Assembly: GCA_017615835.1 (NCBI GenBank)
Contig: JAFZZI010000007.1
Span: forward strand, 349,672 to 413,671
Direction of reading: 5' to 3'
Source of the DNA: Bacteroidaceae bacterium
GTDB taxonomy: Bacteria; Bacteroidota; Bacteroidia; Bacteroidales; Bacteroidaceae
Length of the DNA stretch: 64,000 nt
Numbering within the stretch: the stretch's first letter is position 1; every line of letters starts with the position of its first letter. This document shows positions 27,455 to 36,282 of the stretch, piece by piece. The position numbers and the translations under genes are program-made. The notes beneath the pieces are model-generated. The model did no database searches. It saw only the letters and a list, made by a program, of their open reading frames with translations, and was not told where the DNA came from.

Positions 27455-29086
27455 TTACTTAAAGCAGTTTGGCTTCAGTTGCTTGAAGAAATCATTTCCC
27501 TTGTCATCCACAAGAATAAATGCCGGGAAATCTTCCACCTCAATTTTCCAGATTGCTTCCATGCCCAGCTCGGGATATTCAACACACTCGATAGACTTAA
27601 TGTTGTTCTGTGCCAGGATTGCTGCCGGACCACCTATTGAACCCAGATAGAATCCTCCGTGTTTCTTGCAGGCATCCGTTACACACTGCGCGCGGTTACC
27701 CTTTGCCAGCATGATCAGGCTTCCGCCGTTATCTTGGAACTCGTCAACATATGGATCCATTCTTCCGGCAGTAGTCGGCCCCATCGAACCACAGGCCATG
27801 CCTTCCGGAGTCTTAGCCGGACCTGCATAATAAATTGGATGATCCTTCATGTATTGCGGCATGCCTTCGCCGGCATCCAGACGAGCCTTCAACTTGGCAT
27901 GGGCAATGTCCCGCCCTACAATGATTGTCCCGTTAAGGCTCAGACGGGTACCTATAGGATACTTCGTCAGAATCTTGCAGACATCAGCCATAGGTTGGTT
28001 AAGGTCAATCTTCACGGCATCGCCTTCACCAGCCTTGCGCAACTCTTCTGGAATCAGTTCGTACGGTTTGTCATCCATCTTCTCAATCCAGATGCCCTCT
28101 CTGTTGATCTTGCACTTGATGTTGCGGTCGGCAGAACAACTCACGCCAAGACCTATCGGGCAACTTGCTCCATGTCGTGGCAGACGTATTACGCGTATGT
28201 CGTGGGCCATATACTTACCGCCGAACTGAGCTCCCAGACCAATGTTCCAGGCCTCTTTCAGCAATTGCTTCTCCAACTCAATGTCTCGGAAAGCACGGCC
28301 TGTAATATCGCCTGTTACAGGCAGGCTGTCATAATAGTGTGTCGATGCCAGTTTCACTGTCAGGAGATTCTTCTCGGCGCTTGTTCCGCCAATCACTATA
28401 GCAATATGATAGGGTGGGCAGGCAGCAGTACCCAGACTCTTCATCTTCTCCACCAGGAATGGAATCAGCGTCCCCGGATTCTGTATTCTCGCCTTCGTCT
28501 CCTGATACAGATATGTCTTGTTGGCTGAGCCGCCGCCCTTTGTTACGCAGAGGAATCTGTACTCCATGCCCTCTGTCGCCTCGATGTCAATCTGAGCCGG
28601 AAGATTACACTTTGTGTTTACCTCCTCGTACATAGAGAGTGGGGCATTCTGCGAATAGCGCAGGTTCTCCTCTGTATAAGTCTTGAATACGCCGAGCGAC
28701 AGAGCCTCCTCGTCACAGTAGCCCGTCCATACCTGTTGCCCCTTTTCACCGTGGATTATTGCTGTTCCGGTATCCTGACACAGAGGCAGCTTCCCCTTTG
28801 CTGATACCTCGGCATTGCGTAGGAACGTCAGAGCCACATACTTATCGTTTTCGCTTGCTTCCGGATCCTTCAGAATCTTCGCTACCTGTTCATTGTGTGA
28901 GCGGCGCAGCAGGAAACTTACATCCCTGAAAGCTGCGTTAGCCATGGCAGTCAGCCCTTCCTTCTTTATTTTCAGAATAGGCTTGCCCTCGAACTCGCTT
29001 ACGCTCACATAATCCTTGGTAAGCAGGTAGTACTCCGTCTCGTCCTTGCCGAGCTGAAACATCGGCGCATACTTGAAATTATCCAT
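27455..29086 (-). CDS. fumB: Class I fumarate hydratase, [4Fe-4S] type
   Basis: Interconverts fumarate and malate. In Bacteroidales it serves the reductive, fumarate-respiring branch as well as the TCA reactions. The 543-residue length is normal. The three cysteines expected to hold the cluster are at C103 (CQDTGT), C223 and C317, almost the same spacing as in E. coli FumA/FumB. The middle domain has [11 protein letters not shown] (about 183-193), and the beta-type C-terminal domain has [16 protein letters not shown] near 430. It lies 11 bases after hflX and directly before holB. I use the symbol in the broad class I sense; fumA would be equally fair. Confidence 0.95.
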   Translation of the reverse strand: MDNFKYAPMFQLGKDETEYYLLTKDYVSVSEFEGKPILKIKKEGLTAMANAAFRDVSFLLRRSHNEQVAKILKDPEASENDKYVALTFLRNAEVSAKGKLPLCQDTGTAIIHGEKGQQVWTGYCDEEALSLGVFKTYTEENLRYSQNAPLSMYEEVNTKCNLPAQIDIEATEGMEYRFLCVTKGGGSANKTYLYQETKARIQNPGTLIPFLVEKMKSLGTAACPPYHIAIVIGGTSAEKNLLTVKLASTHYYDSLPVTGDITGRAFRDIELEKQLLKEAWNIGLGAQFGGKYMAHDIRVIRLPRHGASCPIGLGVSCSADRNIKCKINREGIWIEKMDDKPYELIPEELRKAGEGDAVKIDLNQPMADVCKILTKYPIGTRLSLNGTIIVGRDIAHAKLKARLDAGEGMPQYMKDHPIYYAGPAKTPEGMACGSMGPTTAGRMDPYVDEFQDNGGSLIMLAKGNRAQCVTDACKKHGGFYLGSIGGPAAILAQNNIKSIECVEYPELGMEAIWKIEVEDFPAFILVDDKGNDFFKQLKPNCFK

Positions 29087-29097
29087 TTCGTCTGTTT

Positions 29098-30351
29098 TTA
29101 GTTGTCCTCTATCGGGTAAAGAAAATCATTGTACGGATATTTTTGCACATGCAGTTCCCTGACTCTGTCATAAAGCAGGGCTCTAAGTGCATCAAGGTTG
29201 GTCCTTTGAGTTGCAGAAATGAAAATACAGTCGGTGCCCAGACGTGCCATCCACGTATTCATCAATTCTTCCTTCGACACGTTCTCCTTTGTTGGGGGAG
29301 TAAGGTCATCTGACTCCTTCTCCACCCAAGTGTAAGCATCGAGTTTGTTGAAAACCACCATCGAAGGCTTTTCAGAGCACCCCAAATCTCCCAAGGTCTT
29401 TTCAACCACCTTCATCTGTTCTTCAAAATCGGGGTGGGATACATCTACTACATGTACCAGCAGGTCGGCCTCACGCACTTCGTCAAGAGTGGACTTGAAC
29501 GATTCCACTAGATCGGTCGGAAGCTTGCGTATGAAACCCACTGTGTCAGAAAGCAGGAACGGCAGATTCTCCACGACCACCTTCCTGACTGTAGTATCCA
29601 GTGTCGCGAACAGTTTGTTTTCAGCGAAAACCTCACTTTTAGACAGAAGATTCATAATTGTCGATTTCCCCACGTTCGTGTAGCCAACAAGAGCAACCCT
29701 TATCAGGCGTCCTCTGTTCTTGCGCATCGTAGCTTTCTGCCTGTCGATGTCAGCCAGTTGCTGCTTCAGCCAGCTTATCCTCTTTGTGATTATTCGCCGG
29801 TCCATCTCCAACTGAGTTTCGCCCGGACCTCTCAAACCTACCATTCCCTTTCCGCCGCCGGCACCCGAGCCACCTCCCTGGCGCTCGAGATGTGTCCACA
29901 TCCTATGCAGACGGGGTAACAGATATCTGTACTGTGCCAGTTCCACCTGAGTCTTTGCGTGAGCAGTCTGTGCCCTCATTGCGAAAATATCCAGAATCAG
30001 CGATGTCCTGTCAAGAACCTTCGTCTGAAGCGCCTGCTCTATTGCAGAAATCTGTTTCGACGACAGTTCATCGTCAAAAATGGCCATTCCCACATCCTGG
30101 TCCTGGTCTTTCATCTGATCGATATATGCTCTGATCTCTTCCAGCTTGCCCTTTCCCACGTATGTCACAGGATTTGGCTGTTCTACCTTCTGGGTAAAGC
30201 GTCTCATCACACTCACGCCAGCGGTATCGGCCAGGAACTCCAGTTCGTCAAGGTATTCGGCAGTCTTTCGCTCATCCTGTTCCTGAGTGGTCAGGCCCAC
30301 GATTATCGCGCTTTCCGAAGTCTCTTTTCTCTCAAGATTGAACTCTTTCAT
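29098..30351 (-). CDS. hflX: Ribosome-associated GTPase HflX
   Basis: GTPase that splits or rescues stalled ribosomes, 417 residues. The HflX N-terminal domain has [14 protein letters not shown] (about 60-73) and FDDELSSKQ near 92-100. A glycine-rich linker ([20 protein letters not shown], about 159-178) precedes the TRAFAC G domain. G1 is GYTNVGKST at 223-231, G3 is [11 protein letters not shown] near 268 and G4 is FNKLD near 347. The C-terminus is short. The start codon overlaps the rsmI stop by 4 bases (ATGA), indicating coupled translation. Confidence 0.97.
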   Translation of the reverse strand: MKEFNLERKETSESAIIVGLTTQEQDERKTAEYLDELEFLADTAGVSVMRRFTQKVEQPNPVTYVGKGKLEEIRAYIDQMKDQDQDVGMAIFDDELSSKQISAIEQALQTKVLDRTSLILDIFAMRAQTAHAKTQVELAQYRYLLPRLHRMWTHLERQGGGSGAGGGKGMVGLRGPGETQLEMDRRIITKRISWLKQQLADIDRQKATMRKNRGRLIRVALVGYTNVGKSTIMNLLSKSEVFAENKLFATLDTTVRKVVVENLPFLLSDTVGFIRKLPTDLVESFKSTLDEVREADLLVHVVDVSHPDFEEQMKVVEKTLGDLGCSEKPSMVVFNKLDAYTWVEKESDDLTPPTKENVSKEELMNTWMARLGTDCIFISATQRTNLDALRALLYDRVRELHVQKYPYNDFLYPIEDN

Positions 30352-31055
30352 CTCTGCTTCGTCTCCTTAACATGTCCGGAGTCTGCTCCAGCCAGCACGA
30401 TTACTATTTCTCCCTTGGGCTCTTTTTCTGTGTAATGTCCGAGCACCTCACGTAAGGTTCCCCTTACGCATTCCTCGTGAATTTTCGATATCTCGCGGCT
30501 TACCGACACCTGTCTCTCAGGACCAAACGTGGTCAGAAACTGTGAGAGAGTCTTCACCAGTCGGTATGGCGATTCATAGAAAATCATGGTTCTCTGTTCT
30601 GACTTCAATGCCTCGAGCCTTGACGTACGTCCCTTCTTTTGGGGCAGGAATCCCTCGAAACAGAACCTGTCGCATGGCAGTCCCGAGCAGACCAGCGCAG
30701 GAATCAAGGCTGTCGCTCCCGGAAGACATTCCACTGTAACGCCCCTCGATGCGCACTCTCTTACCAGCAGGAATCCCGGATCTGAAACGCCTGGAGTTCC
30801 CGCATCACTCACCAAAGCAACGTTTTCGCCTGCCTCGATGCGTTCAGCGATGCCGGAAACAGTTGAATGTTCGTTGAATTTGTGGTGCGACTGCATGGGC
30901 CTGCTTATCTCATAGTGTTTCAGCAGGATGCCGCTGGTGCGCGTGTCCTCTGCCAGAATCAGGTCAGCCTCCCTGAGGACTTTCAGGGCCCGGAAGGTGA
31001 TATCTTCCATATTGCCAACCGGAGTCGGAACTATATACAGTTTGCCTGCGGCCAT
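30348..31055 (-). CDS. rsmI: 16S rRNA (cytidine-1402-2'-O)-methyltransferase
   Basis: SAM-dependent tetrapyrrole-methylase-fold enzyme that methylates the 2'-O of C1402 in the ribosomal decoding centre. The 235 residues begin with the family signature KLYIVPTPVGNMEDITFRAL. They continue with LAEDTRTSGILLKHY (about 35-48), the SAM-binding VSDAGTPGVSDPGF (about 83-96) and the FYESPYRL motif (about 160-167). E. coli RsmI is about 50 residues longer, and such short forms are common in Bacteroidetes. First gene of a five-gene - strand run, 24 bases downstream of a good -7 box. Confidence 0.96.
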   Translation of the reverse strand: MAAGKLYIVPTPVGNMEDITFRALKVLREADLILAEDTRTSGILLKHYEISRPMQSHHKFNEHSTVSGIAERIEAGENVALVSDAGTPGVSDPGFLLVRECASRGVTVECLPGATALIPALVCSGLPCDRFCFEGFLPQKKGRTSRLEALKSEQRTMIFYESPYRLVKTLSQFLTTFGPERQVSVSREISKIHEECVRGTLREVLGHYTEKEPKGEIVIVLAGADSGHVKETKQR

Positions 31056-31078
31056 TATACGGTTTCTGTTACGAATAG

Positions 31079-31086
31079 CAAAAATA
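31079..31086 (-). promoter_or_regulatory. Putative -7 promoter box for the rsmI-hflX-fum-holB-ricT run
   Basis: On the - strand this reads TATTTTTG, a perfect TAnnTTTG match. It lies 23 bases upstream of the rsmI start. No clear TTTG -33 element is present. Confidence 0.5.
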
Positions 31087-31202
31087 ATAAATTCCGGTTA
31101 TATTGCCGAGCCCTCCATACGCATTTGTAAGATTTATCAGGATACTCTGTTATTCACCGTAGTTTTTCCGTATCTTCGCGATGGATAAAGCGACTTTTCC
31201 CG

Positions 31203-32942
31203 ATGAGAGCCAAGTCAAGATTCTGGGAGTACTTTTTCGTATTCATTTTCTTTGCATGCTGCTGGATGTGGCTTGCCTTTGCCATCCCCAGTCTCGTGGA
31301 ATTCAAGGAACATGTAAGTGCCTTCATCTTCGGCCCTCAACTGATTTCCAACTATATCTCAAAACCGGCATTCTTATCCGTTTTAACCGGCGATTTCCTT
31401 ACTCAGTTCTTCTATCTTCACAAGTATGCCGGTCCAACCGTCATGACTATTCTATATGTCATTCTATGGTTGGGACTGACCAGGTCTTTCATTCTCTGCG
31501 GTGCCGGCAAGGCGGCCTGCCACACGGCTCTTCTCCCTGTCGCTGTCGAGATGTTCCTTGCCAACTACATCAATTACCCGGTATCAGCAACCGTGGCATC
31601 TGTCTTGTCCGTCTGGACGGCTTTATTCTGTATGAAAGCCGGCAAAGAACGCTTGCGTATTATGCTTTTCCTGCTTGCGATGGTGGTCTCCTATCATCTT
31701 GTCTGTGGGGCCTATACTATAGTACTGCTGTTTTTGTACGGACTCTTCTACCGCCGCAAACCTGTAGTCGTTGCTGTGGGCATTGCAGCAGTAGTATTAG
31801 GAATGACAATATCCGGCCTTTGCTGCAATCTCTCGCTTGTCGGAACAGTCCTTTATCCCGTTGTTCCCGGATACAAGTTGCCCAATACGGCTTTCTTTCT
31901 GCTTATCCCGTCTATAGTTCTCGTTTCGGGACTCTTCAGCCTCATATTAAGGCCATGGCTTGGCATTCTTACCACCACTCTTGCGTTCTTCGCTTCGTTG
32001 TATACGAGTTACGACTACACGACCGAGTACATGGTCACTATGAATATCCATGCCGGTCGCCGCAATTGGGAAAAAGTATGGCAGATGGCTGTAGAAGCGC
32101 CTGATGATTATTTCTACGGTTACTTTTACCGCAACCTCTGTCTTGCCCGTGAAGGTTGTTTGCCAGATCGCCTGCTTGACTATCAGCAAATACCTGAAGG
32201 AGGCATGAATGTCCCAGTCTCTCAGGGTATGGACTACCTCTGGTACTTTGCCAGCGTCGATCAGCTCATGGAGGTAGGTGACATTTCCCAAGCCACCGGC
32301 TGTGCTCTCCTTTGTCAGACCATCATGCCCGGAGGACATTCCACCCACATGTTGCGCCGTCTCGCCGAACTGTCAATGATTGCGGGAGACACAGATGTTG
32401 CCCGAAAATACCTCGGGATACTTTCTCACAACCTGGTCCATCGCCAGTGGGCACGACAAATGTCAGAGTATCTTGATAAAGGTGAAATACCCGATGAACT
32501 CGAACATTTCCGCCGTATCAGTTCCAAAACAGACCATATTTTCCTTCAGAGCGACTGGGAAGGCTCCCTGCTAAGTCTGACAGCAACGAGCCCAGACAAC
32601 AGAACAGCCTTGGACTACCTGCTCTGCTCATATCTGCTCGCTAAGAAAACCCGGTCTTTCGTCATACATTACGACCGTTACTATCACGGACGTTTCGACA
32701 TCGACGGTCAAGCACCCGAACTATACCAGGAAGCCCTGCTCTCCACAGCCACAAACCGTGCCGATTACCTCAAGATAGTTTCTCGATACAAAATAGATTC
32801 CTCTGTTTCGTCGCGCTACGACCGATTTCTCGATGCCTTCAGCAATTCCGGGGGCGTCGTATCCAATCTGAACGAGTTCAAGGGAACTTACTGGCACTAT
32901 ATCGTTTCACACAACCTTTCGTCACTCAATACATCAGAATAG
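31203..32942 (+). CDS. Polytopic membrane protein with C-terminal repeat-like domain (probably DUF6057)
   Basis: Uncharacterised 579-residue protein. The first ~280 residues hold about ten hydrophobic segments (the first is VFIFFACCWMWLAFAI, about 12-28). The remaining ~300 residues are soluble, helical and look TPR-like, for example QMAVEAPDDYFYGYFYRNL and LRRLAELSMIAGDTDVARKY. I believe this is the family called DUF6057 but could not check. The next gene, a TolB-like lipoprotein, starts 2 bases after its stop, so the two form an operon and probably act together at the cell envelope. A weak -7-like element (TATCTTCG, one mismatch) lies at 31171-31178. A longer same-strand frame that overlaps it out of phase is not coding-like. 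Confidence 0.8.
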   Translation: MRAKSRFWEYFFVFIFFACCWMWLAFAIPSLVEFKEHVSAFIFGPQLISNYISKPAFLSVLTGDFLTQFFYLHKYAGPTVMTILYVILWLGLTRSFILCGAGKAACHTALLPVAVEMFLANYINYPVSATVASVLSVWTALFCMKAGKERLRIMLFLLAMVVSYHLVCGAYTIVLLFLYGLFYRRKPVVVAVGIAAVVLGMTISGLCCNLSLVGTVLYPVVPGYKLPNTAFFLLIPSIVLVSGLFSLILRPWLGILTTTLAFFASLYTSYDYTTEYMVTMNIHAGRRNWEKVWQMAVEAPDDYFYGYFYRNLCLAREGCLPDRLLDYQQIPEGGMNVPVSQGMDYLWYFASVDQLMEVGDISQATGCALLCQTIMPGGHSTHMLRRLAELSMIAGDTDVARKYLGILSHNLVHRQWARQMSEYLDKGEIPDELEHFRRISSKTDHIFLQSDWEGSLLSLTATSPDNRTALDYLLCSYLLAKKTRSFVIHYDRYYHGRFDIDGQAPELYQEALLSTATNRADYLKIVSRYKIDSSVSSRYDRFLDAFSNSGGVVSNLNEFKGTYWHYIVSHNLSSLNTSE

Positions 32943-32944
32943 AC

Positions 32945-34396
32945 ATGAAGAGACTCCTTACTTTCATCCCGGTGGCACTTTTGCTCATTCTTTCCGGATG
33001 CAGCGAAGGGCCTTCATATCTTGCCGGAGGAGTCATGTTTCCCGACTACACCGACATAACCATTCCCTTCAACATCGCGCCCCTCAACTTCCGTATTGGT
33101 GAGGCACAGCAGGTCTGCCTAACCGCAAGTGGCCGTGGCACATACAACTTCAAATCCAAAGGAGAACTGCTCTCTTTTCCGATGAAAACTTGGAAAGCCA
33201 TGCTTCAAGCTGAGAAAGGTAGCCAGCTAGACATACAAGTCACATATCTTGATGCCGAAGGGCATACGGTATCCATGCAACCTTTTTCGTGGAAGATCTC
33301 GTCAGAGCCCATTGACCGTTATATGAGTTATCGTCTAATCGAGCCTGCTTACGAAGTCTGGAATACCATGCAGATAGAAGAACGTGACATAGAGACCTTC
33401 AGTTCCCGCTTTTTGGGCGACAATGGTAATGCAGGCAATAGTTGCATGAACTGTCATACGTCCAACAGATCGGGTACCTCCTTCATGCATCTGCGTGGCC
33501 GCAATGGTGGAACATTGCTGAACCGTAACGGTCATCTTCTCAAGCTTGACACTAAGACAGACAGCACCATGGGCGGAGCCGTTTACGGTGATATCTCTCG
33601 TGACGGCCGTTATGGGGTTTTTGCTGCAGCCAACATAACCTTTGCCATACATACCCATTCGTCCATGCGTATGGAGGTCTTTGATACAGCCAGCGACCTC
33701 CTCGTTATTGACTTCGACAATCTCACTGTCACTGACAGTAAAGCCGTCAAAGGTAAAGAGTTTCAAGAGACCTTCCCTTGTTTTTCAGCCGATGGAAAGA
33801 TCATTTTTTTCTGTCGTGCCCCATTTTGTGAACAGCCTGGCAATACAATGCGCATGCATTACGACATCGCCGCTGTCAGTTTCAATCCAGAGACCGGGAG
33901 GGTAGGTGACACCATTCGCACCGTTATCAGTGGTGCCAGTCACAATGTCTCGTTCAGTCATCCCAAATGCTCGCCCGACGGCCGCTTTCTGCTTGTCACT
34001 GCAGCTGCGTACGGAACCTTCCCTGTCTGGCACCAGGAAGCAGAACTATGGATGATCGACCTCCGCAACGGCCATGTCAACATCATGACCGGTACCAACG
34101 CATGGCGTGCAGACACATATCATAGTTGGAGTTCAAACAGTCGATGGATAACATTTGCCTCAAAACGGGATGACAATGTTTACGGGCGACCTTACATGGC
34201 ATTTGTCAATGAAGACGGTAAAACCGGCAAGGCCTTCCTCCTTCCACAGAAAGACCCTTATGTCTACTACACAACCCTCAAATCCTTCAATCTTCCTGAA
34301 TTGTACACCGCGAAGGAAGAATACAATGCCCGCACTGTGGCCAGAATATATAATTCGACTCAGTCGGTTAAAGTCGCTTACAAGTCTCGCGATTGA
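32945..34396 (+). CDS. TolB-like beta-propeller lipoprotein with a CxxCH haem-attachment-type motif
   Basis: Predicted lipoprotein of 483 residues; lipobox LSGC, Cys19. After a beta-rich N-terminal region (about 30-130) comes one C167-MN-C170-H171 motif, the classic covalent haem c attachment pattern, followed by SNRSGTSFMHLR. The rest is a six-blade-type PD40/TolB propeller with the blade motifs DISRDGRYGVFAA, FPCFSADGKIIFF, HPKCSPDGRFLLVTA and HSWSSNSRWITFASKR. Met-rich positions that could provide a second haem ligand occur just downstream. It is coupled to the membrane protein upstream (2-base gap). Whether haem is truly attached is not shown. A metal site or chance are alternatives. Confidence 0.82.
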   Translation: MKRLLTFIPVALLLILSGCSEGPSYLAGGVMFPDYTDITIPFNIAPLNFRIGEAQQVCLTASGRGTYNFKSKGELLSFPMKTWKAMLQAEKGSQLDIQVTYLDAEGHTVSMQPFSWKISSEPIDRYMSYRLIEPAYEVWNTMQIEERDIETFSSRFLGDNGNAGNSCMNCHTSNRSGTSFMHLRGRNGGTLLNRNGHLLKLDTKTDSTMGGAVYGDISRDGRYGVFAAANITFAIHTHSSMRMEVFDTASDLLVIDFDNLTVTDSKAVKGKEFQETFPCFSADGKIIFFCRAPFCEQPGNTMRMHYDIAAVSFNPETGRVGDTIRTVISGASHNVSFSHPKCSPDGRFLLVTAAAYGTFPVWHQEAELWMIDLRNGHVNIMTGTNAWRADTYHSWSSNSRWITFASKRDDNVYGRPYMAFVNEDGKTGKAFLLPQKDPYVYYTTLKSFNLPELYTAKEEYNARTVARIYNSTQSVKVAYKSRD

Positions 34397-34424
34397 ACCA
34401 ATTTGGCTAAAAACTCGAAAAATA

Positions 34425-34456
34425 GTTGGTCAATTGCTCAAAAGGGCATATCTTTG
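34425..34456 (+). promoter_or_regulatory. Promoter of the tRNA-Lys gene
   Basis: A GTTG -33-like element (34425-34428) and a perfect -7 box TATCTTTG (34449-34456) are separated by 20 bases, the standard spacing. The tRNA begins 25 bases after the -7 box. Confidence 0.7.
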
Positions 34457-34481
34457 CACCCGCTTAACAGCAATAAGGGGA

Positions 34482-34557
34482 GTTCCGCTAGCTCAGCAGG
34501 TAGAGCACATCCCTTTTAAGGATGGGGTCTCGGGTTCGAACCCCGAGCGGAACACCA
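34482..34557 (+). tRNA. tRNA-Lys (anticodon TTT)
   Basis: A 76-base cloverleaf can be drawn by hand. The acceptor stem is GTTCCGC/GCGGAAC (7 of 7 pairs), the D stem is GCTC/GAGC, and the anticodon stem is CATCC/GGATG with loop CTTTTAA (anticodon TTT at 34515-34517). The T stem is TCGGG/CCCGA with loop TTCGAAC. The discriminator is A, and CCA is encoded (34555-34557). The CTTTTAA loop is typical for lysine. Confidence 0.98.
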
Positions 34558-34563
34558 GAAGAA

Positions 34564-34588
34564 GGCTTTTTCGGAAGTCCTCTTTTTT
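34564..34588 (+). terminator. Possible weak terminator after tRNA-Lys
   Basis: GGCTT (34564-34568) can pair with AAGTCC (34575-34580) with one bulged T, followed by CTCTTTTTT. The stem is short, and it lies between the tRNA and the convergent rsgA. Confidence 0.4.
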
Positions 34589-34603
34589 ATTTTGCAGTTT
34601 CTG

Positions 34604-35542
34604 CTACTGTTCTCCGTGACGATACTTACCCTCACCTTCGTCGCTCATCATGCTTAGATAGCTGGCATACCTCGATTCGCTTATAGAACCTGTCCTGACA
34701 CCTTCCCTGACTGCACAATCCGGCTCGTTCGTATGTGTACAGTCTCCATAGCGGCACTCCTTCGAACATTCGAAAATCTCCGGGAAATAGTGACTGATCT
34801 CCTCCTTTTTCATGTCATACAAACCGAAACCCTTCACTCCGGGAGTATCAATCAGCCAGCCGCCTTCCGGCAGTTCAAGCATCTCCGAGAAAGTAGTCGT
34901 GTGCATGCCTGTGTCATGTTTGTCCGATATTCTGCCGGTTTTGAGCTCTGAACCCGGAATCAGTGCGTTTATTATTGTACTCTTGCCCACGCCCGAGTTA
35001 CCCGATACCAGAGTCGTCTTGTCAGTCAGCAATATTCTCAGTTCGTTCAACCCCTGACCGTGCAGACTATCGCAGCGCAGGCATCTGTATCCTATCGATC
35101 CATATAAGGAACATAGTTTCTCAGTCTTTACAGTGTCATCTTTATCCAGTAGATCCTGCTTGTTGAACAGAAGTATCACGGGAATTCTATAGGCTTGTGC
35201 AGTGGCCAGGAATCTGTCGATGAAAACAGTATTTGTTTCAGGATGTCGGACTGTCACTACCAGTAGGCACTGGTCTAGGTTGCAGGCCAGTACGTGCGAT
35301 TGTTTGGAAAGATTTGAGGAGCGCCGGACAATATAGTTCCTGCGCTCCTCAATATCTGTAATGAATGCTGTTTTGCCACCATCAAGAACCGTTATTGTCA
35401 CAACGTCACCAACCGCTACAGGGTTGGTGCTCTTTATGCCGCGTATGCGGAAGTTCCCTTTTACAAAACACTCGACCAACAGGCCTTCGTCAGTCCTGAC
35501 GATGCAGCTGTTCCCCGTGCTTCTGATGACAAGTCCGTGCAA
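34604..35542 (-). CDS. rsgA: Ribosome small-subunit biogenesis GTPase RsgA
   Basis: Circularly permuted GTPase that checks late 30S maturation, 312 residues. The N-terminal OB fold contains VVTITVLDGGKTAFITDI (about 48-65). The G motifs come in permuted order: G4 NKQD (about 126-129), G1 GNSGVGKST (about 180-188), then G3 DTPG (about 232-235). A C-terminal zinc knuckle CxxxCRYGDCTHTNEPDC (about 258-275) provides the Cys/His ligands. All expected motifs are present. It sits 13 bases downstream of frr in the same direction, so the two ribosome-maturation and recycling factors are likely co-transcribed. The stop is followed by the convergent tRNA-Lys. Confidence 0.97.
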   Translation of the reverse strand: MHGLVIRSTGNSCIVRTDEGLLVECFVKGNFRIRGIKSTNPVAVGDVVTITVLDGGKTAFITDIEERRNYIVRRSSNLSKQSHVLACNLDQCLLVVTVRHPETNTVFIDRFLATAQAYRIPVILLFNKQDLLDKDDTVKTEKLCSLYGSIGYRCLRCDSLHGQGLNELRILLTDKTTLVSGNSGVGKSTIINALIPGSELKTGRISDKHDTGMHTTTFSEMLELPEGGWLIDTPGVKGFGLYDMKKEEISHYFPEIFECSKECRYGDCTHTNEPDCAVREGVRTGSISESRYASYLSMMSDEGEGKYRHGEQ

Positions 35543-35555
35543 ATCTGTCAGGTGA

Positions 35556-36116
35556 TCAGACGGTCATGATTTCCTTCTCCTTTTCGGTGAAGGTTTCATC
35601 GGCCTTTTTTATATACTTGTCATGCAGTTTCTGCAGTCTGGCCTCAGCATCTTTCTCGGCATCTTCGGCAAGGCCTTCCTTCTGGGCTTTCTTCAACTGG
35701 TCAATAGCGTCACGCCTGGCGTTTCGTATCGAAATCTTTGCCGACTCGTTCTCCTTGCTGCACTGTTTAACCAGATCCTTACGGCGTTCCTCTGTCAGAG
35801 GTGGAATCGCCAGGCGGATTATCTCTCCGTTGTTGGTAGGCATGATACCTACCGCCGAGTCGATAATGGCCTTCTCGATAGCTTTCAGTTGGTTCCTGTC
35901 CCAGGGACGGATAGCGATGGTGCGGGCATCCGGAGTTGTCAGGGCGGCAACGTTATTCAACGGTACCCTGCTTCCGTATGAATCAACACGGACATCATCC
36001 AAGATGCGGATATTTGCCTTTCCTGCACGAATGTGGGCGTACTCTTCGGACAGATGCATGATGGCGAGTTCCATCATCTCCTCTGCATCGTTCAAACACT
36101 TGTTTACATCAATCAT
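35556..36116 (-). CDS. frr: Ribosome recycling factor
   Basis: Releases ribosomes from mRNA after termination together with EF-G. The 186-residue length is exactly typical. Family features seen are the helical N-terminus with HIRAGKANIRILDDVRVDSYG (about 30-50), TTPDARTIAIRPWDRN (about 62-77) and the C-terminal helix with DDALKKAQKEG-type heptads (RDAIDQLKKAQKEGLAEDAE). It is transcribed from a good -7 box 24 bases upstream, divergent from the DUF2490 gene, and followed by rsgA. Confidence 0.98.
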   Translation of the reverse strand: MIDVNKCLNDAEEMMELAIMHLSEEYAHIRAGKANIRILDDVRVDSYGSRVPLNNVAALTTPDARTIAIRPWDRNQLKAIEKAIIDSAVGIMPTNNGEIIRLAIPPLTEERRKDLVKQCSKENESAKISIRNARRDAIDQLKKAQKEGLAEDAEKDAEARLQKLHDKYIKKADETFTEKEKEIMTV

Positions 36117-36140
36117 ACACTGCTGATTTTATTGTGACCA

Positions 36141-36148
36141 CAAATATA
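36141..36148 (-). promoter_or_regulatory. Putative -7 promoter box for frr-rsgA
   Basis: The - strand reads TATATTTG (perfect TAnnTTTG) 24 bases upstream of the frr start. An ATTG at 36171-36174 lies 22 bases further up and could be a weak -33 element. Confidence 0.55.
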
Positions 36149-36254
36149 TGTCTTTTTTCCATACTCTGAGCAATGACCATGACCTAATGTGCCCACTACG
36201 TGCGTGCGCGCACAACTTTTCTTCGGCCGACAGACACTTTGGGAGAATTTTTCT

Positions 36255-36262
36255 TAAATTTG
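36255..36262 (+). promoter_or_regulatory. Putative -7 promoter box for the DUF2490 cassette
   Basis: TAAATTTG is a perfect TAnnTTTG match, 20 bases before the ATG at 36283. The 166-base divergent region also holds a 10-bp GC-rich palindrome at 36204-36213 (GTGCGCGCAC) of unknown meaning. Confidence 0.5.
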
Positions 36263-36282
36263 CAAGTCCTTGCTGAGTTATT

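Noticed and set aside
27659-28528. 289-codon + strand open frame opposite the fumarase gene
   Set aside because: The fumarase cluster cysteines and length match the family exactly; the + frame is antisense shadow.
31181-32104. 307-codon + strand frame overlapping the membrane-protein gene out of phase
   Set aside because: The translation is Cys/His/Ser/Arg-rich with no membrane pattern, while the overlapping frame shows ten clean hydrophobic segments and is coupled to the next gene.
35566-36126. 186-codon open frame exactly mirroring frr
   Set aside because: frr is unmistakable; the mirror frame is Ser/Phe-rich antisense.
36204-36213. 10-bp GC palindrome GTGCGCGCAC between frr and the DUF2490 gene
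   Set aside because: Too short and single; no second copy was noticed nearby, so I do not call it an operator or attachment site.
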